A stretch of 11,734 bases of DNA, from positions 1-11,734 of the forward strand of contig DATBDM010000203.1 of the NCBI GenBank assembly GCA_036269915.1. The letters are read 5' to 3'. This document shows, one piece after another, positions 1 through 6,016 of the stretch (position 1 is its first letter; the number at the start of each line of letters is the position of its first letter). The notes beneath the pieces were generated by a model. It ran no database searches, had not been told where the DNA came from, and worked only from the letters and a program-made list of their open reading frames with translations. This DNA comes from DATBDM01 sp036269915 (GTDB taxonomy: Bacteria; Actinomycetota; Thermoleophilia; Solirubrobacterales; Solirubrobacteraceae). The translations under genes and the position numbers were made by a program.

Positions 1-249
1 GCGGGAGAGGCCGGCGCCCATGTGCTCGATCCGCAGGTCGCGCGGCAGCTCGACCTCCGGGAGATAGACCTTGTTCTCGCGATCGGCCTCGAGCAGCTGC
101 GCCTGCTCGGGCGTGCGGGTCTGCAGCGTCGTCCGGAACCCGCCCCGCGCGAGGAGCACCGCGGTCGCGGTGCCGAACGAGCCCGCTCCGAGCACGATGG
201 CGCGGCGCGAGCCGGGGGTGGGGATGGAGAGGTGCGGCCGCGCCGGCAT
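1..249 (-). CDS. gpsA: NAD(P)-dependent glycerol-3-phosphate dehydrogenase, N-terminal part (cut by window edge)
   Basis: The enzyme reduces dihydroxyacetone phosphate to sn-glycerol-3-phosphate for phospholipid synthesis in the cytoplasm. The visible 83 codons begin with a short basic tail, then a beta-strand and the dinucleotide-binding loop GAGSFGTATA (residues 21-30), matching the family's GxGxxG followed by TA. About 35 residues later NKVYLPEVELP matches the conserved N-x-x-YLP substrate-domain entry. The start is the ATG at 249, preceded six bases upstream by AGGGG. The remainder lies left of the window. The gene follows the glycerate kinase by 33 bases on the same strand and is probably co-transcribed with it. 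The family assignment is firm from the two motifs; completeness cannot be judged. Confidence 0.9.
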   Translation of the reverse strand, partial: MPARPHLSIPTPGSRRAIVLGAGSFGTATAVLLARGGFRTTLQTRTPEQAQLLEADRENKVYLPEVELPRDLRIEHMGAGLSR

Positions 250-266
250 TGGGTGCCCCTACCCAA
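249..266 (-). promoter_or_regulatory. Ribosome-binding-site hairpin at the gpsA start
   Basis: On the minus strand TTGGGT and ACCCAA form a perfect 6-bp stem around the loop AGGGGC. The loop contains the likely Shine-Dalgarno AGGGG, and the last paired base is the A of the gpsA ATG. The element fills about half of the 33-base gap after the glycerate kinase stop. It could tune translation of gpsA in the bicistronic message, or simply be chance in GC-rich DNA; the role is inference. Confidence 0.35.
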
Positions 267-282
267 GCAGAGCCGTGCGGTT

Positions 283-1287
283 TCAGGCCGCGCCGGTGGC
301 GAGGTCGGCCCCGAGAGCCTCCGCCGCGGCCGCGATCTCGGTGAGATCGGTCGCCTCGTAGACCCGCTGGAGGTCGATGATCCGTTTGCCGAAGGGGTCG
401 AGCCCGTCCTGGCCGACGATCGCGTGCAGTGGCACGCCCGCCTGCCGCGCGCGGGTGCCGATCTCGCCCACCAGCTTGCCCTGCAGGGTCTGCTGGTCGA
501 GCCGTCCCTCGCCCGTGACGACGGCACGGGCGGCGCGCATGCGGGCGTCGAAGTCGAGCGCGTCGAGGATCCAGGCGGCTCCCGGCTCGAGCACCGCGCC
601 AAGCGCCGCCCAGAGGCCGCCGGACAGGCCGCCGGCCGCGCCGGTCATCGCCACCCCTCGGGGGTCGCGCGGCCAGCCCGCCGAGAGCGCGTCCATCCGC
701 TCCTCCAGGCGCGCGACCATGTCGGGGTCGGCGCCCTTCTGGGGCCCGAACACGCGCGGCGCGCCGTCGATCGGCGTGCGCACATCGGACAGCACGACCA
801 GCCGCGCGCCGCGCAGTCCGCCACGCTCCTCGATCGCATCGACCGCCCCGGCGCCGCCGTCCATCGTCGCCGAGCCGCCGACGCCGATGAGCACCACGCC
901 GGCGCCCGCGTCGATCGCGGAGGCGATCAGCTCGCCGGTCCCGTAGCTCGACGCCGCCCACGGATCGAGCTCGTCCTCGGCCAGCAGCGCGAGGCCCGAC
1001 GCGGACGCGGTCTCGACGATCGCCGTCCCGCCGTCCTCGACGAGCCCGAAGCCCGTGCGCAGGTCCCGTCCCAGCGGGTCGTGGGCGTCGGCGGCGACGA
1101 CCTCGCCGCCGAGCCCGGGCAGCAGCGCGTCGAGCGTGCCCTCGCCGCCGTCGGCGACCGGGCAGAGATCCGGTGGGATCAGGCCGGCGCGCTCGAGCCC
1201 GCGCCCGATCGCGCCCGCCACCTCGGAGGCGCGGAAGGTGCCCTTGAAGGCGTCGGGCGCGACCAGCACCTGCCGGGGGGCGACCAT
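283..1287 (-). CDS. garK: Glycerate kinase (GarK/GlxK-type)
   Basis: This cytoplasmic enzyme phosphorylates D-glycerate with ATP, normally to 2-phosphoglycerate in this family, feeding lower glycolysis. The 334 residues carry the family blocks in order: APDAFKGTFRASEVA near the N-terminus, PVADGGEGT around residue 45, GVGGSATMDGGAGA around residue 136, DVRTPIDG...FGPQKGAD in the middle, and VVTGEGRLDQQTLQGK near residue 258. It is somewhat shorter than the usual 370-380 residues, with the shortening spread over loops. The ATG at 1287 is preceded by AGGA at a 7-base spacing. It lies upstream of gpsA, and an HxlR regulator diverges from it across about 30 bases, so that regulator is a candidate controller. 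The symbol is borrowed from the E. coli family member. Confidence 0.93.
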   Translation of the reverse strand: MVAPRQVLVAPDAFKGTFRASEVAGAIGRGLERAGLIPPDLCPVADGGEGTLDALLPGLGGEVVAADAHDPLGRDLRTGFGLVEDGGTAIVETASASGLALLAEDELDPWAASSYGTGELIASAIDAGAGVVLIGVGGSATMDGGAGAVDAIEERGGLRGARLVVLSDVRTPIDGAPRVFGPQKGADPDMVARLEERMDALSAGWPRDPRGVAMTGAAGGLSGGLWAALGAVLEPGAAWILDALDFDARMRAARAVVTGEGRLDQQTLQGKLVGEIGTRARQAGVPLHAIVGQDGLDPFGKRIIDLQRVYEATDLTEIAAAAEALGADLATGAA

Positions 1288-1297
1288 CGCGGCATCC

Positions 1298-1306
1298 TGT
1301 CAGACA
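1298..1306. promoter_or_regulatory. Small palindrome between glycerate kinase and hxlR (possible operator)
   Basis: TGTC-A-GACA is a perfect inverted repeat with 4-base arms around one central base. It lies in the 31-base gap between the divergent starts of the glycerate kinase and the HxlR regulator. HxlR proteins are dimers that bind short dyads near their own promoters, so this is the natural candidate. The short arms mean chance is possible. Confidence 0.3.
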
Positions 1307-1318
1307 CATCCGCGCGCG

Positions 1319-1783
1319 ATGAGCCATGTGATCGTCATGGCCGCCGCATCGCTTCACCCTGCCCCCCCGCCGCTCGACGACACGACCGTCGGCGCGCTGC
1401 AAGAGGCCGTCGGCGTGCTCACCGCCAAGTGGAGCCTCGCCGTCCTCGCGCGGCTCGCGTCCGGCACGCATCGCTTCAACGAGCTGCTGCGCCAGGTCGA
1501 CGGCGTCTCGCGGCGCATGCTGAGCGCCACGCTGCGCCAGCTCGAGCGCGACGGGCTGGTCAAGCGCCACGTCTACGCGCGCGTGCCCTCGCGCGTGGAG
1601 TACGAGCTGTCGGCGACGGGCGAGGACCTGCTGCGCGCGCTGACGCCACTCGCCGGCTGGGGCATCGAGCACCGCGACGAGATGATGGAGGCGCGGGCGC
1701 TGTTCGACGACCGTCTGCGTCAGTGGGGGGCCGAGAGCCAGGAGCTCCGGGCCCGCACGCAGGCGACGCCCCGGATCATCTAG
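1319..1783 (+). CDS. HxlR-family winged-helix transcriptional regulator
   Basis: A single-domain DNA-binding protein of 154 residues. The HxlR core is clear: AKWSLAVLARLASGTHRFNEL (family pattern GKW..lIL..L..G..RF.EL), then VDGVSRRMLSATLRQLERDGLVKR as the recognition helix and wing, then VEYELSATGEDLL and AGWG. Two starts are possible, ATG at 1319 or ATG at 1337; neither has a clear ribosome site, and the later one leaves more room for a promoter and still keeps the whole domain. Many relatives sense oxidants or aldehydes through a cysteine just before the HTH, but this protein contains no cysteine, so it must use another signal or act constitutively. The gene diverges from the glycerate kinase and converges on pyrE, sharing the CTAG at 1780-1783 as both stop codons. 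Confidence 0.88.
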   Translation: MSHVIVMAAASLHPAPPPLDDTTVGALQEAVGVLTAKWSLAVLARLASGTHRFNELLRQVDGVSRRMLSATLRQLERDGLVKRHVYARVPSRVEYELSATGEDLLRALTPLAGWGIEHRDEMMEARALFDDRLRQWGAESQELRARTQATPRII

Positions 1784-2292
1784 GCCGCCAGCGACGACGC
1801 GGTCAGCACCGACCGCAGCTCGAGCCCCTCGGCGGCGAGGTTCTCGAGGCCGCCCGCCTCGCGGTCGATGACGCACAGCACCGCGCGGATGTCGGCGCCC
1901 CCCTCGCGCAGCGCCGCGCAGGAGAGCAGCAGCTGGCCGCCGGTGGTCACCACGTCCTCGACGACCGCGAGCCGGCGGCCGTCGACCTCGCCGCCCTCGG
2001 CGAGCCGGCAGGTCCCGTAGTCCTTCGCCTCCTTGCGCACGAACAGCGCGGGCAGGCCGCTGAGCTGGGAGACCATCGTCGCCAGCGGGATGCCGCCGAG
2101 CTCGAGCCCGGCGACCGCCTCGGCGTCCGCCGGGAGCAGCGCGACGAGCTCCCCCGCGACCTCGCGCAGGAGGGCGGGGTCGGACTCGAAGCGGTACTTG
2201 TCGAAGTACTCGCCGCTGACCTGGCCCGAGCGCAGCCGGAACTCGCCGGTGAGGTGCGAGCGCTCGCGGATCCGGCGCGCGAGCCCGCTCAC
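1780..2292 (-). CDS. pyrE: Orotate phosphoribosyltransferase
   Basis: Transfers the phosphoribosyl group of PRPP to orotate, giving orotidine 5'-phosphate in UMP synthesis. The 170 residues include the catalytic flexible loop RKEAKDYGT (residues 86-94, with R86, K87 and K90) and the PRPP-binding signature VVEDVVTTGGQ (110-120). E. coli PyrE is about 40 residues longer, but short versions are common in actinobacteria and archaea. The start is GTG at 2292; it overlaps the ligase stop as GTGA, so translation is probably coupled to ligC. Its 3' end runs into the convergent hxlR gene with a shared CTAG, leaving no room for a terminator between them. Tyr92 stands where many relatives have His; both occur near this loop. 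Confidence 0.93.
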   Translation of the reverse strand: MSGLARRIRERSHLTGEFRLRSGQVSGEYFDKYRFESDPALLREVAGELVALLPADAEAVAGLELGGIPLATMVSQLSGLPALFVRKEAKDYGTCRLAEGGEVDGRRLAVVEDVVTTGGQLLLSCAALREGGADIRAVLCVIDREAGGLENLAAEGLELRSVLTASSLAA

Positions 2293-3233
2293 TGGTCGAG
2301 CTGCTCGAGAGTGCAGTCGCGCGGGTCCTTGTCGGTGCGCCAGCGCGCGATCTTCGCGCCGTGGCGGATGCGGCCGTTGCTCGTGTGGTCGAAGGTGACC
2401 TCGACGACCACCTCAGGGCGCATCTCGATCCACTCGAGGTCGCGCTCGTTCGCCCAGCGGCTCGGCTCGCCCGCGCCGCGGCGCCCGGTCTCGTGCTCGG
2501 CCAGCTTCGCGGGCAGCTCGCGCTTCTCCTTGGCGCTGAAGCCGGAGGTGTGACCGACCGGGCGCAGCTTCCCGCCCTCGTCGTAGAGCGCGAGGATCAG
2601 CGACCCGACCGTTCCCTCGAGCTTGCCCGGCCGCCAGCCGATCACCACCGCGTCGATCGTGCGCACGCGCTTGATCTTGGTCATGCCGGTGCGCTCGCCC
2701 GGCGAGTAGGGCGCGTCCTGGAGCTTGGCGATGACGCCCTCGGCGCCGCGCAGCCACGGCTCCGCCTCGGCCGCGTCGGTGGTCGACGGCGTGAGGTCGA
2801 CCGGCTTGGCCACGAGCTCCGCGAGCCGGTCGCGGCGCTCGGCCTGCGGGACCTCGAGCAGCACGTCGTCGTCGTGGGCGAGCAGGTCGAACGCGATGAA
2901 GCGGGTCGGCGTCTGCTCGGCGAGCATGCGGATGCGCGACTCGGCAGGGTGGATGCGCTGGCCCAGCATGTCGAAGTCCTGGCGGCCCTCCTCGTCGAAG
3001 CGCACGATCTCGCCGTCGAGCACGTAGCGGCCCTCCGGGAACGAGAGCTCGGGGAAGTAGCGGCGCAGCGGACGGCCGTTGCGCGACTGCAGGTAGACGT
3101 CGGCGCCGTCGACGAAGGCCAGCGCGCGGAACCCGTCCCACTTGGGCTCGTAGGCGTAGCCCCCGCCGGTGGGGATCGTCTTCGCCGAGCGCGCGAGCTG
3201 CGGCAGGATCGGCGGCTTGAGGGGGAGGGCCAC
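2289..3233 (-). CDS. ligC: Stand-alone ATP-dependent DNA ligase, LigC type
   Basis: Seals nicks in duplex DNA through a lysyl-AMP intermediate. The 314 residues show the nucleotidyltransferase motifs in order: motif I EPKWDGFRAL with the adenylated Lys31, LQSRNGRPL (Ia), LDGEIV (III), FIAFDLLA (IIIa), EGVIAK (IV) and TKIKRV (V), followed by an OB-fold with RPEVVVEVTFD and a closing RWRTDKDP. The N-terminus, the block around QRIHPAESRIRMLAEQTP and the C-terminal end resemble mycobacterial LigC rather than the three-domain LigD: no polymerase or nuclease domain is attached and no ku gene is present here. It is shorter than the roughly 358-residue mycobacterial LigC. The start is GTG at 3233, which places the canonical LPLKPPILPQLA at the N-terminus. 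It is co-directional with pyrE with a GTGA overlap. Confidence 0.92.
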   Translation of the reverse strand: MALPLKPPILPQLARSAKTIPTGGGYAYEPKWDGFRALAFVDGADVYLQSRNGRPLRRYFPELSFPEGRYVLDGEIVRFDEEGRQDFDMLGQRIHPAESRIRMLAEQTPTRFIAFDLLAHDDDVLLEVPQAERRDRLAELVAKPVDLTPSTTDAAEAEPWLRGAEGVIAKLQDAPYSPGERTGMTKIKRVRTIDAVVIGWRPGKLEGTVGSLILALYDEGGKLRPVGHTSGFSAKEKRELPAKLAEHETGRRGAGEPSRWANERDLEWIEMRPEVVVEVTFDHTSNGRIRHGAKIARWRTDKDPRDCTLEQLDQ

Positions 3234-3252
3234 GCGCCGGAGCTTAAACGAG

Positions 3253-3277
3253 AGCGCCCCGCGGTCGGCGGGGCGCT
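3253..3277 (-). terminator. GC hairpin between the 14-aa ORF and ligC
   Basis: AGCGCCCCGC and GCGGGGCGCT pair perfectly over 10 bases around a 5-base loop. On the minus strand the stem begins 11 bases after the 14-aa ORF stop and is followed by CTCGTTTAAG, giving only three consecutive T. It can act as an intrinsic terminator or attenuator for transcripts entering from the divergent promoter near 3520. If termination is complete, ligC needs its own promoter, and there are only 19 bases between the stem and the ligC GTG. Confidence 0.6.
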
Positions 3278-3288
3278 GTGGGCGCGCT

Positions 3289-3333
3289 CTAGACGAGCGG
3301 GCGCGGTTCCTTGACGGAGGGGGAGGCGAACAT
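3289..3333 (-). CDS. 14-residue small ORF with strong ribosome-binding site
   Basis: The predicted peptide is MFASPSVKEPRPLV. The ATG at 3333 is preceded by AGAAGGA, whose AAGGA core lies six bases upstream, the best ribosome site in this region. The TAG stop is followed 11 bases later by a 10-bp hairpin. The order ribosome site, ORF, stop, hairpin is that of a real tiny gene or a leader peptide of an attenuator. It follows the 41-aa ORF by 33 bases on the same strand. I do not recognise the peptide; it has no run of repeated regulatory codons, so classical amino-acid attenuation is not obvious. Coding status is uncertain because of its size. Confidence 0.45.
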   Translation of the reverse strand: MFASPSVKEPRPLV

Positions 3334-3366
3334 GGTCGATCCTTCTCGGGGAGGGTGGGGTGACGC

Positions 3367-3492
3367 TTAGGAGAGCGGGTGACGCTCGTCGAAGCCGGGG
3401 CGGTCTTCCGCGCCGAACTTCAGGGCGAATGCGTCGAACGCTCCCATCAGGGCCACGGGGATGGCGATGGCGAGCAATGTGATCATGTCCAT
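3367..3492 (-). CDS. 41-residue small membrane protein, unknown function
   Basis: An ORF too short for usual gene calls. Residues 4-25 (ITLLAIAIPVALMGAFDAFALK) form one predicted transmembrane helix, followed by a charged tail, FGAEDRPGFDERHPLS. Such a single-helix protein with a short acidic/basic C-terminus would sit in the cytoplasmic membrane. The start is ATG at 3492, or ATG at 3486 two codons later; neither has a strong ribosome site. The stop is TAA. It is divergent from the LysR gene, with a shared promoter region about 20-35 bases upstream, so the LysR protein is the candidate regulator. The tail pattern FG.D.RP...D.R recalls small uncharacterised actinobacterial proteins, but that is from memory only. 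Confidence 0.6.
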   Translation of the reverse strand: MDMITLLAIAIPVALMGAFDAFALKFGAEDRPGFDERHPLS

Positions 3493-3497
3493 CAGTA

Positions 3498-3526
3498 TCG
3501 GACCAAATGCGCCATTGGCGTATACT
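3498..3526. promoter_or_regulatory. Divergent promoter/operator for lysR and the small-ORF pair
   Basis: The palindrome GTATAC (3520-3525) gives a good -10 hexamer on both strands: TATACT on plus at 3521-3526 and TATACG on minus at 3524-3519. On plus, TCGGAC at 3498-3503 lies exactly 17 bases before the -10. Next to it CGCCA-T-TGGCG (3510-3520) is a perfect 5-bp-arm inverted repeat, placed where a LysR-type regulator or other dimer could control both directions. Starts would fall about 27 bases before the lysR ATG and about 20 before the small membrane ORF. Read from sequence; no expression evidence. Confidence 0.5.
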
Positions 3527-3559
3527 TGATTGACTTCAGCATCAGAAGGTTCGTCCTAT

Positions 3560-4483
3560 ATGACGCTGCAGCAGCTCACCTATTTCCTGGCCGCCGCCGA
3601 GCACGGCTCGTTCTCCGCCGCCGCGGAGGAGCTGCACATGGCCCAGCCGAGCCTCTCCGAGCAGATCCGCCGGCTCGAGGCCGAGCTCGGCGTCCCGCTC
3701 TTCTCGCGCGCCGGGCGCGGGCTCGCGCTGACCGAGGCGGGGCGGCTGCTCGTCCCGCACGCCGAGCGCACGATCGCCGCCGCGGCCGAGGCCGTCGACG
3801 CCGTCCGCGAGGTCCGCGACCTGCGCTCGGGCACCGTCGCCTTCGGCACGTTCGGCTCGGCCCACCACTACCTGCTCTCCGGCCTCGTCCAGGAGTTCCG
3901 CCAGCGCTATCCGCAGGTCCGCGTACGGGTACTGGGGCAGAACTCGGCCGAGGTGGCCGACGCCGTCGGCGACGGGACGCTCGAGGCGGGGCTCGTCGCG
4001 CTGCCCGTCGACGACCGCGGGCTCGACGTGCGCCCGGCGATGCGCGAGGAGCAGCTGTTCATCTCCGCCAACCCCGCCCACGTGCGCGAGCCGATGACCG
4101 TCGAGGCGCTGGCCGAGACGCCGCTGATCCTCTACGACGCCCGCTGGGGCGCCGACGACCCGATGCGCCGCCAGCTGCGCGAGCGCGCGCAGGAGGCCGG
4201 CGTGCGGATCGAGCCGGTGATCGAGGTCGAGTACCTGACGGCCGCGCTCGAGCTCGCCGCGCGCGGGCTCGCCGACACCGTCGGCCCGATGTCGATCCTG
4301 ATCTCGCGCGGCTACTCGCGGCGCCTGCACGCGGTCGCCTTCGACCCGCCGCTGTACGAGACGTTCGCCTTCATCACGCGTCGCAACGCGCATCTCTCGC
4401 CCGCGACGCGGGCGTTCATGGAGATCGCCGAGCGCCGCGTCCAGGCGCTGCAGAAGCGCCTCGACGCCGATCGCGCGGCCTAG
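3560..4483 (+). CDS. LysR-family transcriptional regulator
   Basis: A 307-residue regulator. Residues 1-60 form the winged helix-turn-helix: LQQLTYFLAAAEHGSFSAAA, then AQPSLSEQIRRLEAELGVPLFSR and LTEAGRLL, textbook LysR. A helical linker follows, then the two-lobe periplasmic-binding-like effector domain starting at SGTVAFGTFGS (about residue 92) and running to the C-terminus. I chose the ATG at 3560, ten bases after AGAAGG, because it gives the standard MTLQQLTYF start; an in-frame TTG at 3530 would add ten residues and would precede the likely transcription start. The effector cannot be named. It is divergent from two small ORFs and convergent with an SDR oxidoreductase, so either could be its target. 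Its TAG stop shares the CTAG at 4480-4483 with the SDR stop. Confidence 0.94.
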   Translation: MTLQQLTYFLAAAEHGSFSAAAEELHMAQPSLSEQIRRLEAELGVPLFSRAGRGLALTEAGRLLVPHAERTIAAAAEAVDAVREVRDLRSGTVAFGTFGSAHHYLLSGLVQEFRQRYPQVRVRVLGQNSAEVADAVGDGTLEAGLVALPVDDRGLDVRPAMREEQLFISANPAHVREPMTVEALAETPLILYDARWGADDPMRRQLRERAQEAGVRIEPVIEVEYLTAALELAARGLADTVGPMSILISRGYSRRLHAVAFDPPLYETFAFITRRNAHLSPATRAFMEIAERRVQALQKRLDADRAA

Positions 4484-5268
4484 TCCACGCGCGGCGCGGC
4501 GCTCTTGCCGCGAAGGCGAGCGAGCAGCCGGTCGACCGCCCGCGGGGCGATGCCGTCGAGGCCGAGCAGGCGGATCTGGCGCGGGTAGACGACATCGCGG
4601 CGGTCGGCCTCGATCGCGTCGAGCACGAGCCGCGCGAGCTCCGCCGGGTCGGCGCGCTTGCCGTCGTACCAGGCGGGCATCGTCGCCTCCTCGTGCGCGT
4701 GCAGGCGCGTGGCGATCTCGCCCGGGAAGACCGTGGTGACGCCCACGCCGCTGCCCGCCAGCTCGTGGCGCAGCGCGCCGGCGAACGCGCGCTGGGCTGC
4801 CTTGGTCGCCCCGTAGGCGGCGGCCTGGGGGAACGCGCGCAGCGCCGCGCCGGAGGAGACGATCACGACGTGGCCCGACCGCTGGGCGACCAGCCGGGGC
4901 AGCGCGGCGCGGACCGTGTGGACGGTGCCGAGCCAGTTCACCCGCGTCATCGCCTCGATGTGGGCCGGGTCCTGCTCGAGGAACGGCTCGTAGTGCGCGA
5001 TGCCCGCGTTGGCGACGACGAGGTCGAGCCCGCCGGCCGCCTCCGCGTAGCCGTCGACCGCCGCCTGCACCGCCGCGGGGTCGCCGACGTCGCAGGCGAA
5101 CGCGCGCCCGGGCGGCGTCAGCGAGACGGCCAGCGCCTGCAGGTCCTCGAGCGAGCGCGAGGCGAGTCCGACGGCGGCGCCGCGCGCTGCGAGCGCCTCC
5201 GCGAGCGCCCGGCCGATGCCCTGGGAGGCGCCCGTCACGAAGGCGCGGGTGGTGGCGTCCAGCCGCAT
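4480..5268 (-). CDS. Short-chain dehydrogenase/reductase (SDR)
   Basis: A 262-residue classical SDR that would use NAD(P)H to oxidise or reduce a carbonyl/alcohol substrate. It shows the cofactor loop TGASQGIG (12-19), the NAG motif (87-89), Asn111, Ser139 and the Tyr152-x-x-x-Lys156 catalytic pair, then FPGEIATRL after the active site. Arg/Ser at 38-39 (SRS) after the second strand suggest NADP preference. The C-terminal extension (PRQIRLLGLDGIAPRAVDRLLAR) is seen in SDRs acting on lipid-like ketones, but the substrate cannot be told from sequence. The start is ATG at 5268. It diverges from the DtxR-type gene across 34 bases and converges on lysR with a shared CTAG. Confidence 0.92.
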   Translation of the reverse strand: MRLDATTRAFVTGASQGIGRALAEALAARGAAVGLASRSLEDLQALAVSLTPPGRAFACDVGDPAAVQAAVDGYAEAAGGLDLVVANAGIAHYEPFLEQDPAHIEAMTRVNWLGTVHTVRAALPRLVAQRSGHVVIVSSGAALRAFPQAAAYGATKAAQRAFAGALRHELAGSGVGVTTVFPGEIATRLHAHEEATMPAWYDGKRADPAELARLVLDAIEADRRDVVYPRQIRLLGLDGIAPRAVDRLLARLRGKSAAPRVD

Positions 5269-5290
5269 CCGGCGACCCTAGCGCGGGGGA

Positions 5291-5296
5291 TACGAT
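5291..5296 (+). promoter_or_regulatory. -10 element of a probable leaderless dtxR-family promoter
   Basis: TACGAT fits the actinobacterial -10 pattern TAnnnT and ends six bases before the ATG at 5303. Transcription would begin at or next to the A of the start codon, giving a leaderless mRNA. There is no Shine-Dalgarno-like sequence in this gap, which supports the reading. No convincing -35 is seen. Confidence 0.5.
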
Positions 5297-5302
5297 GGCG
5301 GC

Positions 5303-6016
5303 ATGGCCTCAGACCACGTCACCGTCGCCGAAGAGGAGTACCTGCAGAGCATCTTCTGGCTGCAGGAGGCCGGCCTGCCGATGACCGGGGCCAACGTGGC
5401 GCGCGCGATGCAGCTCTCCCCGCCGACCGTGCACGAGATGATCGGCCGGCTCGAGCGCGACGGCTACATCACGCGCTCGCCGACCAAGCAGCTCGAGTTC
5501 ACCGAGCACGGGCTGGAGCACGCCGAGGGCATCGTCCGCCGCCACCGCCTGATCGAGCGCTTCCTCACCGACGTGCTCGGCATCCCCTGGTACGAGGTCC
5601 ACGAGGAGGCCGAGCGGCTCGAGCACGCGATGTCGCCCGTGCTGGAGGCGCGCATGCTCGCCGCGATCGGCGACGCCAAGACCTGTCCGCACGGCCACCC
5701 GATCCAGCCTGGCGCGCGCATCACCGGCGTGCCGCTCGGCGACGTCGAGGTCGGCGCCAGCGTGCAGATCCTGCGCTTCGAGAACGAGGCCGAGGACCTC
5801 CTGCTGATCTTCCGCGACGAGGGGATCGAGCCCGGCAAGAAGGGCACCGTGGCGAGCTCGGACGGCGAGGAGGTGACCGTCGACTTCGGCGACGCCACCG
5901 CGACGCTGACCGCCTCGGTCGCCGAGACGGTCGCCGTGCTCGCGGACCCGTCGCCGCCCGCGCGGACGGCGCTCCCCGAGCAGCTCGTGCTCGGCCGCGA
6001 GCGCTACGGGCGCTGA
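5303..6016 (+). CDS. DtxR/MntR-family metal-dependent transcriptional regulator
   Basis: A 237-residue repressor that binds DNA when loaded with Fe(II) or Mn(II). It has an N-terminal winged helix (MTGANVARAMQLSPPTVHEMIGRLERDGYI, 27-56), a metal-binding dimerisation domain (about 75-135) ending in CPHGHPI, and a C-terminal FeoA/SH3-like domain (about 137-214). By alignment to DtxR, the ligands His81, Glu85, His100, Glu107 and His108 are present. The position of DtxR Cys102 is Glu104, as in manganese-sensing MntR, and the position of DtxR Met10/MntR Asp8 is Glu12. This points to Mn(II) or mixed specificity rather than a pure iron sensor; that is inference. The start at 5303 is fixed by the -10 just upstream. 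It overlaps or abuts the downstream DNA glycosylase. Confidence 0.93.
   Translation: MASDHVTVAEEEYLQSIFWLQEAGLPMTGANVARAMQLSPPTVHEMIGRLERDGYITRSPTKQLEFTEHGLEHAEGIVRRHRLIERFLTDVLGIPWYEVHEEAERLEHAMSPVLEARMLAAIGDAKTCPHGHPIQPGARITGVPLGDVEVGASVQILRFENEAEDLLLIFRDEGIEPGKKGTVASSDGEEVTVDFGDATATLTASVAETVAVLADPSPPARTALPEQLVLGRERYGR

Noticed and set aside
22..2553. 843-aa plus-strand open frame
   Set aside because: It crosses the glycerate kinase, hxlR, pyrE and ligC genes, all with firm family motifs in other frames. Its translation is Arg/Ala/Gly-rich with no domain, as expected for a GC-rich shadow frame.
3530..3559. TTG start for the LysR protein
   Set aside because: It would add ten residues before the standard LysR N-terminus and lies upstream of the predicted transcription start. 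ATG 3560 has AGAAGG upstream.
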